Positions 9,914-21,811 of a stretch of DNA of 64,000 nucleotides are shown here, in pieces. A program made the translations under genes and the position numbers. Each line of letters starts with the position of its first letter. Positions within the stretch are counted from its first letter, which is position 1. The stretch comes from Paramarasmius palmivorus (Eukaryota; Basidiomycota; Agaricomycetes; Agaricales; Marasmiaceae), in contig JAYKXP010000005.1 of NCBI GenBank assembly GCA_037176845.1, forward strand, positions 62,001-126,000, given 5' to 3'. The notes under the pieces were generated by a model, which searched no databases, was not told where the DNA came from, and saw nothing but the letters and a program-made list of their open reading frames with translations.

Positions 9914-11297
9914 TCACTGCTTTACAATTTCGCTCTCAGGCCTCATAGCATACCCTGTCCAAGACTGGGGGCAAAACATCAGACTCCAGAGATATCAACA
10001 GTATGTAGTCCGAGCTCACTTCGTCGTATAAGCTAACCCTTTGACCACCCAAGAGTCTAAGGCCAAGCCACAAGATCCCTAGATAGAGCCAATTCAATAA
10101 GTATATCACCGTGATGTGAGGGCATACGTAGCGCAAATGTCACTGACCTGCGGTCATTCCGCTCCCACAAGTCGTTATCGCTGACCTTTCTCCGTTTATA
10201 ATAGATTGAGTATTCTCCGGACCAATGGCTTCATCTAAGGCTTTGCGGATTTCAGGGGGTGATTTGAAGGTAGTGAAAGAAGAATTGGGCGTTTCATTTG
10301 TCTGTAGGAACAATGTGAAGGGCACGGAAAACGAGTGGGGTATATGTCCAGATGATAGACCTGGACGCGGTTCCGGGTCAGTCCCAAGATACCTGTCGAA
10401 ATCGTTTAAGAATGATTCTGCGAGAACTGGAATCGCGGGGACGAGTTACCTCCCACGAGATCTCGCGTCAAGGACGAATTCTGTACCTGGGGAAGTGCTA
10501 GCTGTTGAAGAATTGTTTACCATCTGCTGGTAGTCTATAGCAAACTTGAACGGATGATCATGAATAGGAATAGGATTTGCACACACCGCGAACCGACAAC
10601 TTGTCAAAAGACGGTTTCGGGTAGGTAGCTTTGCGAGGTATCTTGGGTGAGCCGGTTTCAGTCGGCAGGCCTTCGAACTCCCATCGCGGTGAACCACCGT
10701 CAACAATGCTCGATTCGGTATGCCCAAAGCTGCGGAACATGTAGAGAGCACGGGGAGACGAAAATACTCCGTGCGTGTCATAGCTGGTCCAGGTCGCACC
10801 ATTCGGTTCAATGATTTCATCTGTAACGGACGAACAACTCACATCACGACGTGTGTTTTCGGGTTGATACCAAAGTTTTCTGAGCAGATATTAGCGTAAA
10901 CTAGATATGTGTACTCTGTTCAAGTTGAGTCTCACCGCATGCACGGGCAAACGCGTCTTCACTGGGTAGCATGTGCTTTAAACCGAGTTCATGTGGACTT
11001 GCAACCTTTACCAGTTGTTCAACCAACAATGCCATATAAACATGCAGATATCCCTACTTCGTCCAAGTCCAAAAATTGAGCGTTGGGTAAACGTTTGGAT
11101 GCGAACTCGTTGCGAGCATTGCGGGGTGAATTTGGCATGAACCAGGATGCATCAAGCACTGCAATATCTTTCTTGGCTTGCAAAAGACCTTGAAGTTCCC
11201 TAGGGGACAGGAGATATGGTGCCCCCGACGAAGTCGAATAAGGATTCCTTGCGAGACGAGAGAGACCCAAATTTTGAACTGATCGACGCAGAAACAT
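9914..11297 (-). CDS. TUM1: 3-mercaptopyruvate / thiosulfate sulfurtransferase, two rhodanese domains
   Basis: Eight exons (complement) 11297-11058, 11005-10936, 10879-10843, 10783-10587, 10534-10450, 10392-10148, 10078-10020, 9964-9914; 327 aa, the usual length. Domain 1 shows DASWFMPNSPRNARNEF and FLDLDEVASPHELGLKHMLP. A linker with YDTHGVFSSPR follows. Domain 2 has EFVLDARSRGRYLG and the active loop TTCGSGMTAG with Cys285; CGSG(V/M)T is typical of mercaptopyruvate sulfurtransferases, whereas rhodaneses have CRKGVT. It ends SLYDESWTGYAMRPESE. The N-terminus is Arg/Ser-rich and may be a mitochondrial presequence. Yeast Tum1 feeds sulfur to tRNA thiolation. It is head-to-head with VMA5 (96 bp between start codons). 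Confidence 0.9.
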
Positions 11298-11393
11298 GAC
11301 AGCAGCTGAGAAAGATAAAAGTGGTTACAACAGTCATAAACAAGCGCTCATCGCCGACCTCAACCCCGACGACAATACTGACGACGACGACGG

Positions 11394-12986
11394 ATGCCTT
11401 CAGAACAGAGTACATGGCTCATCGCTGTCCCTCTCAACGGCGATTCAGAGGGCCTTAATCAGGAGCTCTCTACGAAATTATCGCAGCAATCCAAGTCCTT
11501 TTCTCCTAATTCCCTCGGTGAACTTGCGATTCCATCATTCAAGGTCATGGCATCATATATCTTATGGACTATTCAACTCATGTTCAGACTATAGACCGGA
11601 ACCCTTGACTCTCTCATATCTCTATCAGAAGAGCTACCCAAACAGGATACCTTCTTCACCAATACCGTTGCGAAGATTGTCGATACCTTGCGCAATCTCC
11701 TGAACAATGACCCCTCCAAATTATCTCAACACATACTAGTCAATGAGCGGAGCGTAGATGACTATATTTTGCGTAACTGGAAATGGAATGAGGGCCGCTA
11801 TGGTGTCCAAAAGGGCTTGAAAGAGATGGTGGATACTCTGAACAAGGTCACTCCTAATATACCACTATCGTCCTCCATCTAACGTTCTATGATACAGGAA
11901 ATGGTCTCAATAGATAACGCCATGAAATCCAAGCTCAATAATTACAATCTTGTCAAGGGCTCACTGGTCCAAATGCAGCGCAAGAAGACGTATGCAATTT
12001 CTATAAATCGTACAACCTCTAATTCTCGATTCTCATACCAACTTCCTAGTGGCAACCTCTCTGTGCGGTCTCTTGTTGACGTCGTATCCAAAGAGGATTT
12101 TGTTCAAGATTCGGAATACCTGGAAACTGTCCTAGTGGCAGTACCTCAGTATGTTTAGCCCCCTGTTTCCGTCTGACGAACTCATAGGAAGTCCATTCAA
12201 GGAATTCTGTCAAGTCATGGAACACCAAATATGAGCACCTAGCATCAATGGTTGTCCCAAGATCTTCGAAGTACTCGATAATTTCTGTTGTTCGGGCCCA
12301 TATACTGACGTCAAGTTTAGTTTGATTTCCTCAGATGACGAATATTCTCTTTTCAGCGCTGTCATCTTCCGCCGTGTACACGATGAATTCGTTCAACAGT
12401 GCCGAGAAAATAAGTAAGTGGGAACGTATTCGCCTACACCAATTCTTATGCTCCGCAAAGATTCATCGTACGCGACTTTGTGTATTCGGAGGAGGAGATT
12501 GCCAAGCAGACGCAAGATCTTCAAACGGCTGATACGACAGAGAAAGAGCTCTGGGTATGTTCCATCTTCTTATTGGGCCAAATAGTTGCTCATGTTGCTC
12601 TCAGACCGAGCTTCTCCACTTGTCACGAACGAACTTCTCAGAATCCATCCAAGTACTCGTGCACCTCAAGGTTGTCAGACTATTCGTGGAGAGCGTCCTA
12701 CGCTATGGTTTACCAGCAAACTACATTGGTATTGCCATCAAGGTTTGTTTCCTAGCCAACATACACTTGCACTCCCTGCTAACTGATACCATAGCCCGAC
12801 CCCAAGTCGACGAAGAAAACCTTCAATCTTTTACAGTCCCACTTCTCCTATTTGCGCACTGGCTCGAAGAGTTCGAATGTGAAATCAGGGGAAGCAGACG
12901 AGTTCGTCGGGGAATATCAATCTCTGATGGAGCAAGAGTTCTACGACTTCGTCATCTATGAAGTTCCATGGGTTGTAACGGACTGA
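11394..12986 (+). CDS. VMA5: V-type H+-ATPase subunit C
   Basis: Exons 11394-11543, 11595-11846, 11898-12148, 12202-12270, 12321-12413, 12461-12554, 12605-12742, 12795-12986; 412 aa, close to the family norm. Landmarks: TGTLDSLISLSEELPK, DDYILRNWKWNEGRYG, VRSLVDVVSKEDFVQDSEYL, KYEHLASMVVPRSS, CRENKFIVRDFVYSEEE, HLKVVRLFVESVLRYGLP and the C-terminal EQEFYDFVIYEVPWV. Subunit C bridges the V1 stator and Vo and leaves during reversible disassembly. The acceptor at 12201 (TTCAAG) was preferred to an earlier CATAG because only it gives the conserved NSVKSWNTKYEHL. Confidence 0.93.
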
Positions 12987-13359
12987 AGGAGGTTAGATAC
13001 ACCCGTGGAATGCTAGTTAGCGACTCTTAAATACCCTCATATCAATTATTGTAATGTCATCCCCCCAATTGCAAGTGGACAATACATAGTTTCTATTATT
13101 GAGACTTTAAGGATAGTTTTTGGTAGCGACAATGCAAAGAAATGTACACGGTAGACGAAAGTTTTGAGACCATGCAGAATAGAGTGAATCCTAATTACAA
13201 ACGCCTCTTTAATGTCATAAACAAAACAGAGAGTTGGGGGAGTAAGATGACAGTGCCTGAAACAAAGATGGAAATAGTAACGAATTGTAGTGTTCTGCCG
13301 CAGGCGTAATTTTGGGACGCTGTCCATACGAGAAAAAGATGTCAAGAAAGTTTTGGTGA
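12987..13359. other. Intergenic, convergent 3' ends
   Basis: Between VMA5 (+) and the KH-protein gene (-). AT-rich 3' UTR-like sequence; no gene seen. Confidence 0.5.
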
Positions 13360-16300
13360 TCACAATCCGAGATTGTGCATTACTCGCACAACATCATCGG
13401 TAGCCTCGTCTTCGTCAAGAACTCGGGCGGACCTTTGAGCAGATGAACCAATCACTGCGGGACGGGATCCATACACGCTCGGGAAGGAAGGCGCAGTCGC
13501 AGAGGTAGGGCTAGAGTTGCCGCCGTTTTCGCCGACTGATTCTACAGGTGACTCGGGCATGACCAGTCCCGAAGATGATTCGGTAATTTTCGAGAGCGAG
13601 TAGGTCAAATCCAGCGACTGGGCGCGATTTCCCAGTGACCTAGGCTTGCTTATTTGCTCCTTCAATTTCGCTTCGAGCAGAGAGTCGGAGCCGCGCTTCA
13701 CAGCGTCCTCCACGTGCCTTGTGCGAGATGGAACACTCGAACCCTAGGAGGAAAATGAGTAACCAAGGCTTGAAGCATTGAGGAAGCAGAACGCACAATA
13801 GGAGGCGGTGGCCAGTAGTCAGAGGTTTCGGTGACGAAAGACGCAGCATCGTCATGTTCCTTCAAGTTGTAAATATAAGCAGGAGCGTTGAACAGAGCCT
13901 TGACGTCCGGAGAAGAGCTGGCGAGCCGCAAACGGCGATCCGGGTCATGTACTGGGCGACCAAAGTCCGCAGATTCTGTGAAAGCGGATACGTCAACAAA
14001 AGAACCCTAACGATTAGGTTATATCGAAAGGCTCACCATGATGCACCTTAGTTGTAGAGAGAAGTTTGCTATCGAAATGAGGGAATGCCTCTGCGAACGA
14101 ATCACCACGCTTATGCGTGTGTGATGTCGGAGAGGGAAATACGCGGATATTGTGATTGATTAGGAATTGTTCAAGCATTTCACGAGCAGTGATGAGGAAA
14201 TCGCTGTTGCTACGTTGGCAACGGAATTTGAATGAATAGTCATTGAAAGTGTCAGCACCCGCAGCACCGTTATTGAGCGAAATTGTGTGGAAGTTGGGAG
14301 AGATGGAGACCTGCAATTCGCGCTTGACGCGTTCAACGAGGCTGGCGAAGTCTGCGGATGCGCAGACTCGAGTGATTTCAGTGTTCCCGGTCCGGGGTAC
14401 GGCCATATCTGCCTCAAAGGGAACGTGATCCTAGAGCATGCACCATCAACGTACTGTCAGGGAGAATGTACCAAAAATACATACAAGAAGCATAGCGGCC
14501 GCAATTTGCACTTGGCTTTCGGGACCGTAGATGGTAACGACATCAGAGGCTGTTTCCTTGTCTGGGAAGCGCACAGTGGAGTTTGTCTTCGTTTCGATGT
14601 CGTGAATGAATATGCTCTTCTCTCCAAGTAGTGTGCGATGATATCGACGAGGTATGGAAACCGTCTCATTAACAAAGTCCTTATCCTGTACGCTAGTGAG
14701 CACTGGTCAAAGCGAGTGGCTATTTCCGTACCTTTGGATTAACCAATTCCATGACCGACTGTTTGAGGTTTTCCAGATTCATCGCATTCTTTGCCGGGGT
14801 TCGGGCAATGACGTTGTCGTCATTGTCATTGTAACCTCCCAACGCAGCAAATTCTTCAGCATTCGAGAACTTGACGTAGACACCATATTTCTTCATTATG
14901 CGTTGAATGCTCCTGCCTCCGACCCCAATAATCCGCTTGTGGTACGCTTCCGGAACGTGGAAAGATATTTCGGCAGGTAATTCCTCTTGCAGCAATGTCA
15001 GGCCATGTAAAACGGAGGTGTCGGGGCCGGCAATGTCAATGAGGAAATTGTGATCATTGAACGTCTCAAACTTGATTTTGACGTTGGTGGTCTGCATGAT
15101 TTTGTTGATTTTTCCGTTCTTCTTGCCACTAATGAACTCGCGATGTTCATTGGATAGCTCAATCTGGAACCGAATTTCGTGGTGGAAAGCCTTGAAAGAA
15201 GGGATTAATGAACAAACTAGTAACAAGACAGAATGGAATACCTTGATGATATCAAGTTCCATGATCATGCTGACGGCAGCCCGCACTTCATGCTCCAGAC
15301 CGTGCAATTCAAAGCACATACTCTTGAAGACGACCTCCGCCCCAGTAGCAATGGATATTTGCTTAATGAGTGTTGAGACTTGTGAAACGTTGAGGGTAGC
15401 TGGAGGTAGCAATGCATTGAACTGGACCGGTAGCAGCCAGAACGATCCGACATAATAATGACAGGCCTAGCATTATGTGAGAATCCTGAGAACGTGATTA
15501 ATGATGAATTTGCTTACTAGTTGCATGATGGAGCGAATTGTCCGCTGAATACTAACACGGTGGTCACCATAAACAGTAATCAGACTGGTAGAACTTCCAA
15601 GGGGTGGGAACTGGATGAAGGTAGCATTGTCATTCATGATGGTCTTCAAATCATCAGGTCGATCCGTGACCATCCAGTCGAGTTTGCGGGGCAAAATAGC
15701 AGTGTCTCTCGAAATGATGGACTTGCTCTACGTGAAACAAATTAGCATTATAGAGTAAAGGAGCCATGTCTAACACACCTTGTTCACAGATAACTGGTAT
15801 AACATGTCTCTCGCACGCTGAACTCCGAAAAATTCGCCAGTGATCCAAATGGCACCGTTGTTCCTCGTAACGGAATTCGTAGATGCGAGAACATCGGGTC
15901 CCACGAGGCCTTGAACGGGAGACGGGAGGTAGAGATTGGTGGCAGTCTCTTCTTGAATTGTCTGTAAGACACTGCGCTTCCTCCCCGCAATGATAGTATG
16001 CAGTTTGTAGTCAATTTCACACATTTCGGAATGAAGGCCGCTCTGGAATGCATCCGTTAGTCATGCAGCACGATTTTCAAATCCGAGAACGACTCACGAG
16101 CTCATCCAGCATGACCAGCAGCCGGACTCGAGCCAGATCTACAGAATCACCTGAACCAGTAATGACTAGTTCGCATATACGCTCAGTCTCGAGACCAGAC
16201 CAGCCAGCGCTACTGCTAATCCCGTCGGGGGGAGTCCGGTTTGACAGGGAGTGTGGACTGTTTACGACCGCAATATGAGCCAGCGTCTGGGAGGCGATCT

Positions 16301-16794
16301 CGTCGAGACGACGTCGAACTTCTGGTTTGAGAACAGGTTTGGAAGAAGGAGAGTCGAGGATTTCAGAACGCGTAACTTTAATGGCCGAGCGATGCTTTGA
16401 GTTGCGTCAGCATCACTGTCAATAGTCAAAAGCAAAACGATGAGACACACACCTGAACAGGACACTCCTTTAAAATCATGCCGCGAGCAGCCATGACCTG
16501 CTGGTAAGCACCAGTAATGTGAAAGTTCCAACCCTGGTCGGAAAGGAAAGATGAAATATGACAGCCATGGAGCGACATGGCCATCATGGTGAGCTTTGCA
16601 ACCTGCTCTGTACTCTCTGGAGGAGTAGAATCGTCTTGCGAAAGAGCGCCATTATTCAACTGGGATTGGAGATTAGGATAGGAGGAATCGTTGTTGGAAG
16701 ACCTGCGCTCGTTCTGTGCGACGAAATCAAGAGAAGAAGGGGAAGTTCGCGACCTGGTCCTTGGGTACGTGAATGAGGTAGAATAGGGATCCAT
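13360..16794 (-). CDS. Multi-KH-domain RNA-binding protein
   Basis: Ten exons (complement) 16794-16453, 16394-16098, 16042-15779, 15727-15518, 15466-15242, 15190-14732, 14685-14485, 14430-14037, 13975-13797, 13743-13360; 984 aa. Most junctions are phase 0, so exons line up with repeat units. The best KH core is HKRIIGVGGRSIQRIMKKYG (GxxG loop); another is HTIIAGRKRSVLQTIQ, and RRYHRTLLGEKSIFIHDI looks similar. Other units (the N-terminal one around residues 70-120 and two in the middle) look like degenerate KH folds without a clear GxxG. N- and C-terminal tails are Ser-rich and disordered. The overall plan recalls vigilin/Bicaudal-C or yeast YLL032C; I cannot choose between them. An upstream in-frame Met at 16872 is possible. 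Divergent from URB2 with 313 bp between starts. Confidence 0.75.
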
Positions 16795-17107
16795 AGGGAG
16801 CGGCAGAGAAATCGATAGCTGAGGAAGATGAGTGCAGGGGGGTATGGGATAATAGACGGGGGGTATTGACACAAAATGGTATCAATGTCGTCGTCGCCGT
16901 TCCAAAGAGCACAAAGTCAAGAATCAGAGACGACCGCGAAGATATAAAAAGTCGACGATACAGTATAGGAGCAAAAAGAAACAATCCAACCACCAAAAAT
17001 CTGAAAAGTCTCACCAAACTAGAGGAAATCGGGTGGAAATCCGGGAGGAAAACAAATTTCGTGGCCGTCACGTCACGGTCGCCCTCTTTCTTCTCACCCT
17101 TCATGGC
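16795..17107. promoter_or_regulatory. Divergent promoter region, KH protein / URB2
   Basis: 313 bp between the two start codons with no internal gene. AAG-rich and CT-rich tracts dominate; no specific element recognised. Confidence 0.35.
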
Positions 17108-20100
17108 ATGGCATCTCAGCACTTTATTCGTGCTCTCAAAAACCCCCAGGAAAACGAGAACAAGATCGATATTGCTCGTCAAGCTTGGAGTAACAAGTCC
17201 TTGAAGGGGGAAGCTATTGCGGATTGGATTTTGTCCCAATTCAAGTCGGTACCAGTTTTTTCTTCCGAACTCAACTAATATTCTTTGCATAGAGCAGCCA
17301 TTGGGCTATTCGACGCTCGCTACTGGAACCTCTTATACGATGTCATCTCATCACCAGAGCCGTGGCTGGGTCCCTTGTTCAACAGAATATCAATAGTTCC
17401 TATCCTCATCGCCTACCTGAAATCTATTCCTGATGCCGAAACTGCACCCATTGTCAGCAAGTGTATCCAAATCATATGGCCTCTATCCGTGCAAAAAGTC
17501 ACGGTTGAGCATCTCCTGGACTGTTTTGCAGCACTAGTCGCGTTCATTGCAAAGACCGAACCGACGGAAGACCTAGTTGTCGTAGGGATGATCATCGCGT
17601 CCGCGTTCAAGAGGTCCCTGTCCGTGTCATCATTAAAGAGAAAGGTACCTTTGATGCCATTTGTTGCCGTAGCTACGCTAACATTACCTAGATCTTCGCC
17701 ACATTCCTCCAAGAGCATATGTCCGAGTGGCTTATGGTGGTTACCGGTGATTCGACGTCGGATCTGCACCGCGCGGTTCGAGTCGCTGGCCTTGAAACCT
17801 TGTTTAATTTAGACGTGCTTCGGGATCCCAAATCTGAGCAAATGCTCGTGGACAGGTTGCACATCACGTCTCCAGAGATCGCTGTCCCTGCACTGCCCCT
17901 GATATATTCCGCGTTTGTCCAGACGACGAGGAAGCACAGGGGAGCTCTGTTCAGTCATGATTCGACGGAGGAATTCCGCACAGTGGCATTACGCGTTTTC
18001 GTTTCACTTCAAGCCATTATTCGCAAAACCGACAACACGCACGCCTTTTGGTCGTGTAACACATCGTTACTGGAAGTAGTAAACCAAGAGAATCTTCTCG
18101 GAGGCAACAACGCGAGGCCACAAGTAAACGCAACCTTTGAGGAGATCATTACCTGTGCATTGGCTGAATTATCAACGAATCTGGCACCGCTGATTCTTCG
18201 TTGTCTGTCAATTATGGTTCAGATAGACTATCTTATCATTGGTCCACATCTCTCAGACGTTCTCTTACAGTTACTGCTCGTACGTCGTACCTCTTGTCTT
18301 GCAACGAGTATCCATTCAGACATTCATGTATTAGATACCAGCGAACGAACAAGTGTTGGACACTCCATTCCTAAAGTTGGTGATAGATTATCACGTCAAA
18401 ACAAGAACCGTCCACGAATACATTCGAAGTCTTCTGGCCGCTACCACATCCCAGCGACTAGCCAAAACCCCTCGCTCTACGCATGAGCTTTACGACACTG
18501 CGTTGGATAGTATTGTCTTCCATCCTTCTCATTCGGACCAGCTTTCTAAGCAGGTCCACGCGTTCTTGACATTACCTCAAATCCTTGAAACAGCGCGGTA
18601 TCTAACCGGTTTCATCCGCGACCTCTGGGAGACATACCGCAACTCTCTTCGCTCCGAACGTCACGAAAAGAAGCGGCAGAAACTCGACGGAAATGAAAGC
18701 CAGCCGGTGTCGCCCGACATATCGGCTGTCCACGTTGCCCTATCCGGGCGGATAGCCGTGGTCGTCCTTTCGTCACTCTCGACGGATGCCCTGCCGCAAT
18801 CCTCCAAACAGGAACTAGCCTTGTCATTGGACGAGTTCTCGTCGGCAACCTTGTCAACAATGGTTTCAAAGACAATAAAAGTTGTTCAGAATGAAGGGGC
18901 CTGGCCCAGCGAAATCATTCTTGCTACAGTGTTACAATTGGAGTACGCTCTCGCACTTCAGAAGGGTTTGGTTGGTATAAATAACTCCCAGCCTTCAGAG
19001 AAGATGATCGAACTATTACAAGCACAAAATGTTCAGCTCTTGCCGGAGCTGAGGCTAGAGTTAGTGAGTCATTTCCCGTTTCAGCTATATCCGCTTTTAC
19101 CGAGCAACATTCGTAGATTCGCAACCTCCTTAGACAATCCCTAAAATCCACGTCTTTCAATTTCGATGATGTCCTTAGCCCCGTGCTCAGGGCGATAGCA
19201 AGCGAATCTCAGGGTCTCGAGTCTATAACAATATTGCACATGGTGACTCAGAGGTGGCTAGCGTGCATCGAGTAAGAACAATTTATACCCGATAGACACC
19301 AGAACTAATCAGAGATTCTCATAGCGCACGAGCTTCTGACGCACAACTCGAAGAATTTGTATCTTTTCTTCTCACCAAAGGGCCCCGAACATCAACCCCA
19401 GTGGGAATCATTGTTGCGCAATGCTTCGCTTCCGCTGAATTTTGGGAGCTTCCGAATATTCGTCGTGAGTGACAATAGTTTGTTCGTGACCTAAATATCT
19501 TAGTTGTCTCGTAGGCATCTTTCTCGCCGTTGTCGAGAAAAGCACGTCCGTTGTTCTAAGCTCAGACAAAGTCCAGGACATTGATACCCAGAAGCACTTG
19601 CTTTCAATGTTCGAATCGCTCCTTGTCGTGCCTGGGGACTACTTCACTCGCAGTCTCAAGATTGATCTAATTGGAAGAGTCGCCTCGTTTGACACTCTTC
19701 TCGGCTCACTCAGACACACGGTGGCATACGACGTAGACCGTGCTCTCCGTGTTGTCAGGGTCTTGAGAAACCGTTTATTATCAAATCTAGGTCCTCATGA
19801 AGCACCTGTACGTCATATACACCCTCGGTTGCTCGAAGACTCACTGATGCTTGACAACAGGACATCGTCAACGCACTCGAGCACCTCACAGTGTGTGCTC
19901 CTGCATCCGACGAGCTGATGGGATCAACCTTGGATTTGGCAGAGATATACATGGTGTAAGCTGGTTCAATTCATATGGCTGTTTTTCTTCGCTTAACATC
20001 ATCTCAAGTGGGCTACTAAAGAATTCACGAGCCAATCCCGCAATGTTGGAGTCTCATATACGTAGCTACTCTACGGCCTCTTGGAATGACCTCAGTTCTA

Positions 20101-21740
20101 TGAAGGCGAAATGTTTCAATCGACTGGTAGTCTTTCTGAATAAATCCTACCCTTCAAAAGAGTAGGAGACTTTTCATGTACTAGTGATTTGGGTACTGAC
20201 CATGCATGTAGCATCCCAGAGCCCGTGCACATTCAAATGCAGAAGCTATTTTCAGTCGTCAAGGATGCATTGTTCCCAGCGTTAGCTTCACTCGGCAACG
20301 AACCCTCTCCCGACGTCTTAAAAGGTCAGCTTGCTTTGCTGACGACGTGGAAGCATGTCCTGATTTTCGGACATTGGCTTGGAATAAAGGGTTCGTCATT
20401 TCCTTGCCGCCATCTTGAACTAGCTGCCCATATCTGCCTACAGATCTGTCAACACCCTTTTATGGTCGCACGCTATGCAAGAGCTTGGCGATGCATTCGA
20501 CTTTGTTTGACTCCCCAAAAGTCTTGCAGGAAGCCAGCGTTGCTGTCCTTGGAGTGGCGATTGAAGAATCGCACTGGTGCCATAATGAGGATCTCATGGA
20601 ACACATCGGACTCTTGGTCGCGACATATATAATCCTCCACGCTCGCTGCAGGGCGACACTCTCTGTTTTGGACGCGGAAGCTACCCTTGGCGAGCTAGAG
20701 AACGGCTTGTCATCTGTGTTTAGAAGTCTCAACATAGACGCCTTCCAACATGCGTTGAATTTAGTCTCCTCTGCATTGGTTGAAGGTAGTCACGGTGCTC
20801 TTGATATCATAGCACATCTCGCTGCAGTGCTAACGCACGACCCACCACAGAGTAATTTTCAGTTCTTTTGCCGGTGGCAAAGTCTAATGATCCTACAGAT
20901 ACTTTACAGCTCACCCAGACCTTCACAACAACGTGCATAAATGCCTTCAATGGCCATGCAGAGTATAGCAGAGGCTCTCAGCAAGTCCAACTAAACGCCT
21001 TGCGTTTCATCGCTCAACGATCTCGGGACAGAGTGAGTTTGCGCTTTTGATTGTTATTTGCCATAAGCTCATTCTCCTTGTAGCCTGCTGCTCTCCGGTT
21101 GGTAGATATAACTGGGATATGGTCTTTCCTTGCAAAGATACTTCGGCCGCACACCGACAGTACTCCGGAGACGAATATCGAGATACTAGGCGCCATAACA
21201 TCCATAGCTACATCTCTTATCCGTCTACGGCGAGACCTTGTCACATTGACACTACCTCACTTGGTAGCAGTGTTACGGCTACTTATCATGTCCGTGCGCT
21301 CGCCCAGGCCTAATCTCGGTGCAAAGCAGACGGGGATCGTATCCGACAGCCTACCAACATGGATTAATGTCCGTCAGCCGCTAGGTCCAGAAGAAGCCAA
21401 GTCCGTTGCGCGACTGTTGGAGTCTCTTACGACAAAGACTCTTGTCAAGGTGCATGGTTCTTCAATGGAAAACCAGAAGGCCGAATCGCTTGCGAAGCCG
21501 TTTTCCAAGCACGCTGCCTACGTGGTGAAGGCCTACATTGAAGCTGTCAACGATCCGCTTTGTATCTTACCATCTGCAGTTAAGAAAGCCCTTCAGCCTG
21601 GGCTTTATTCGCTCTGCGGTATGATAAGCGAGTACAACCGGGATGCGTTGATGGTATCGCTACATGACTCGGCAGACAAGGCCGTCTTCAAAGACTTGTG
21701 GAAGGAGTACGAGAAGCAGAGATATGTGGGCAAAGGTTGA
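17108..21740 (+). CDS. URB2: Nucleolar pre-ribosome assembly factor Urb2/Npa2
   Basis: Thirteen exons: 17108-17244, 17293-17644, 17692-18279, 18335-19063, 19117-19271, 19325-19464, 19515-19807, 19861-19955, 20009-20161, 20212-20390, 20444-20851, 20899-21032, 21084-21740; 1339 aa. It is almost entirely helical-repeat type sequence. The C-terminal block (HAAYVVKAYIEAVNDPLCIL ... GLYSLCGMISEYNRDALM ... AVFKDLWKEYEK) matches the Urb2/Npa2 C-terminal domain, the only strongly conserved part of the family. In yeast, Urb2 belongs to an early 60S particle complex with Npa1, Rsa3 and Dbp6. Ten of the junctions are fixed by reading frame; the 47-bp intron at 20852-20898 is the least certain. Confidence 0.85.
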
Positions 21741-21811
21741 TGAGGTTGATCTAGCAATGCTTGTTTCTTTCCAAAAGTACACTATACAGTATGTCTAGTA
21801 CAGTCTATGTT

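Noticed and set aside
14014..16872. Several separate - strand ORFs as individual genes
   Set aside because: They join through phase-0 introns into one KH-repeat protein.
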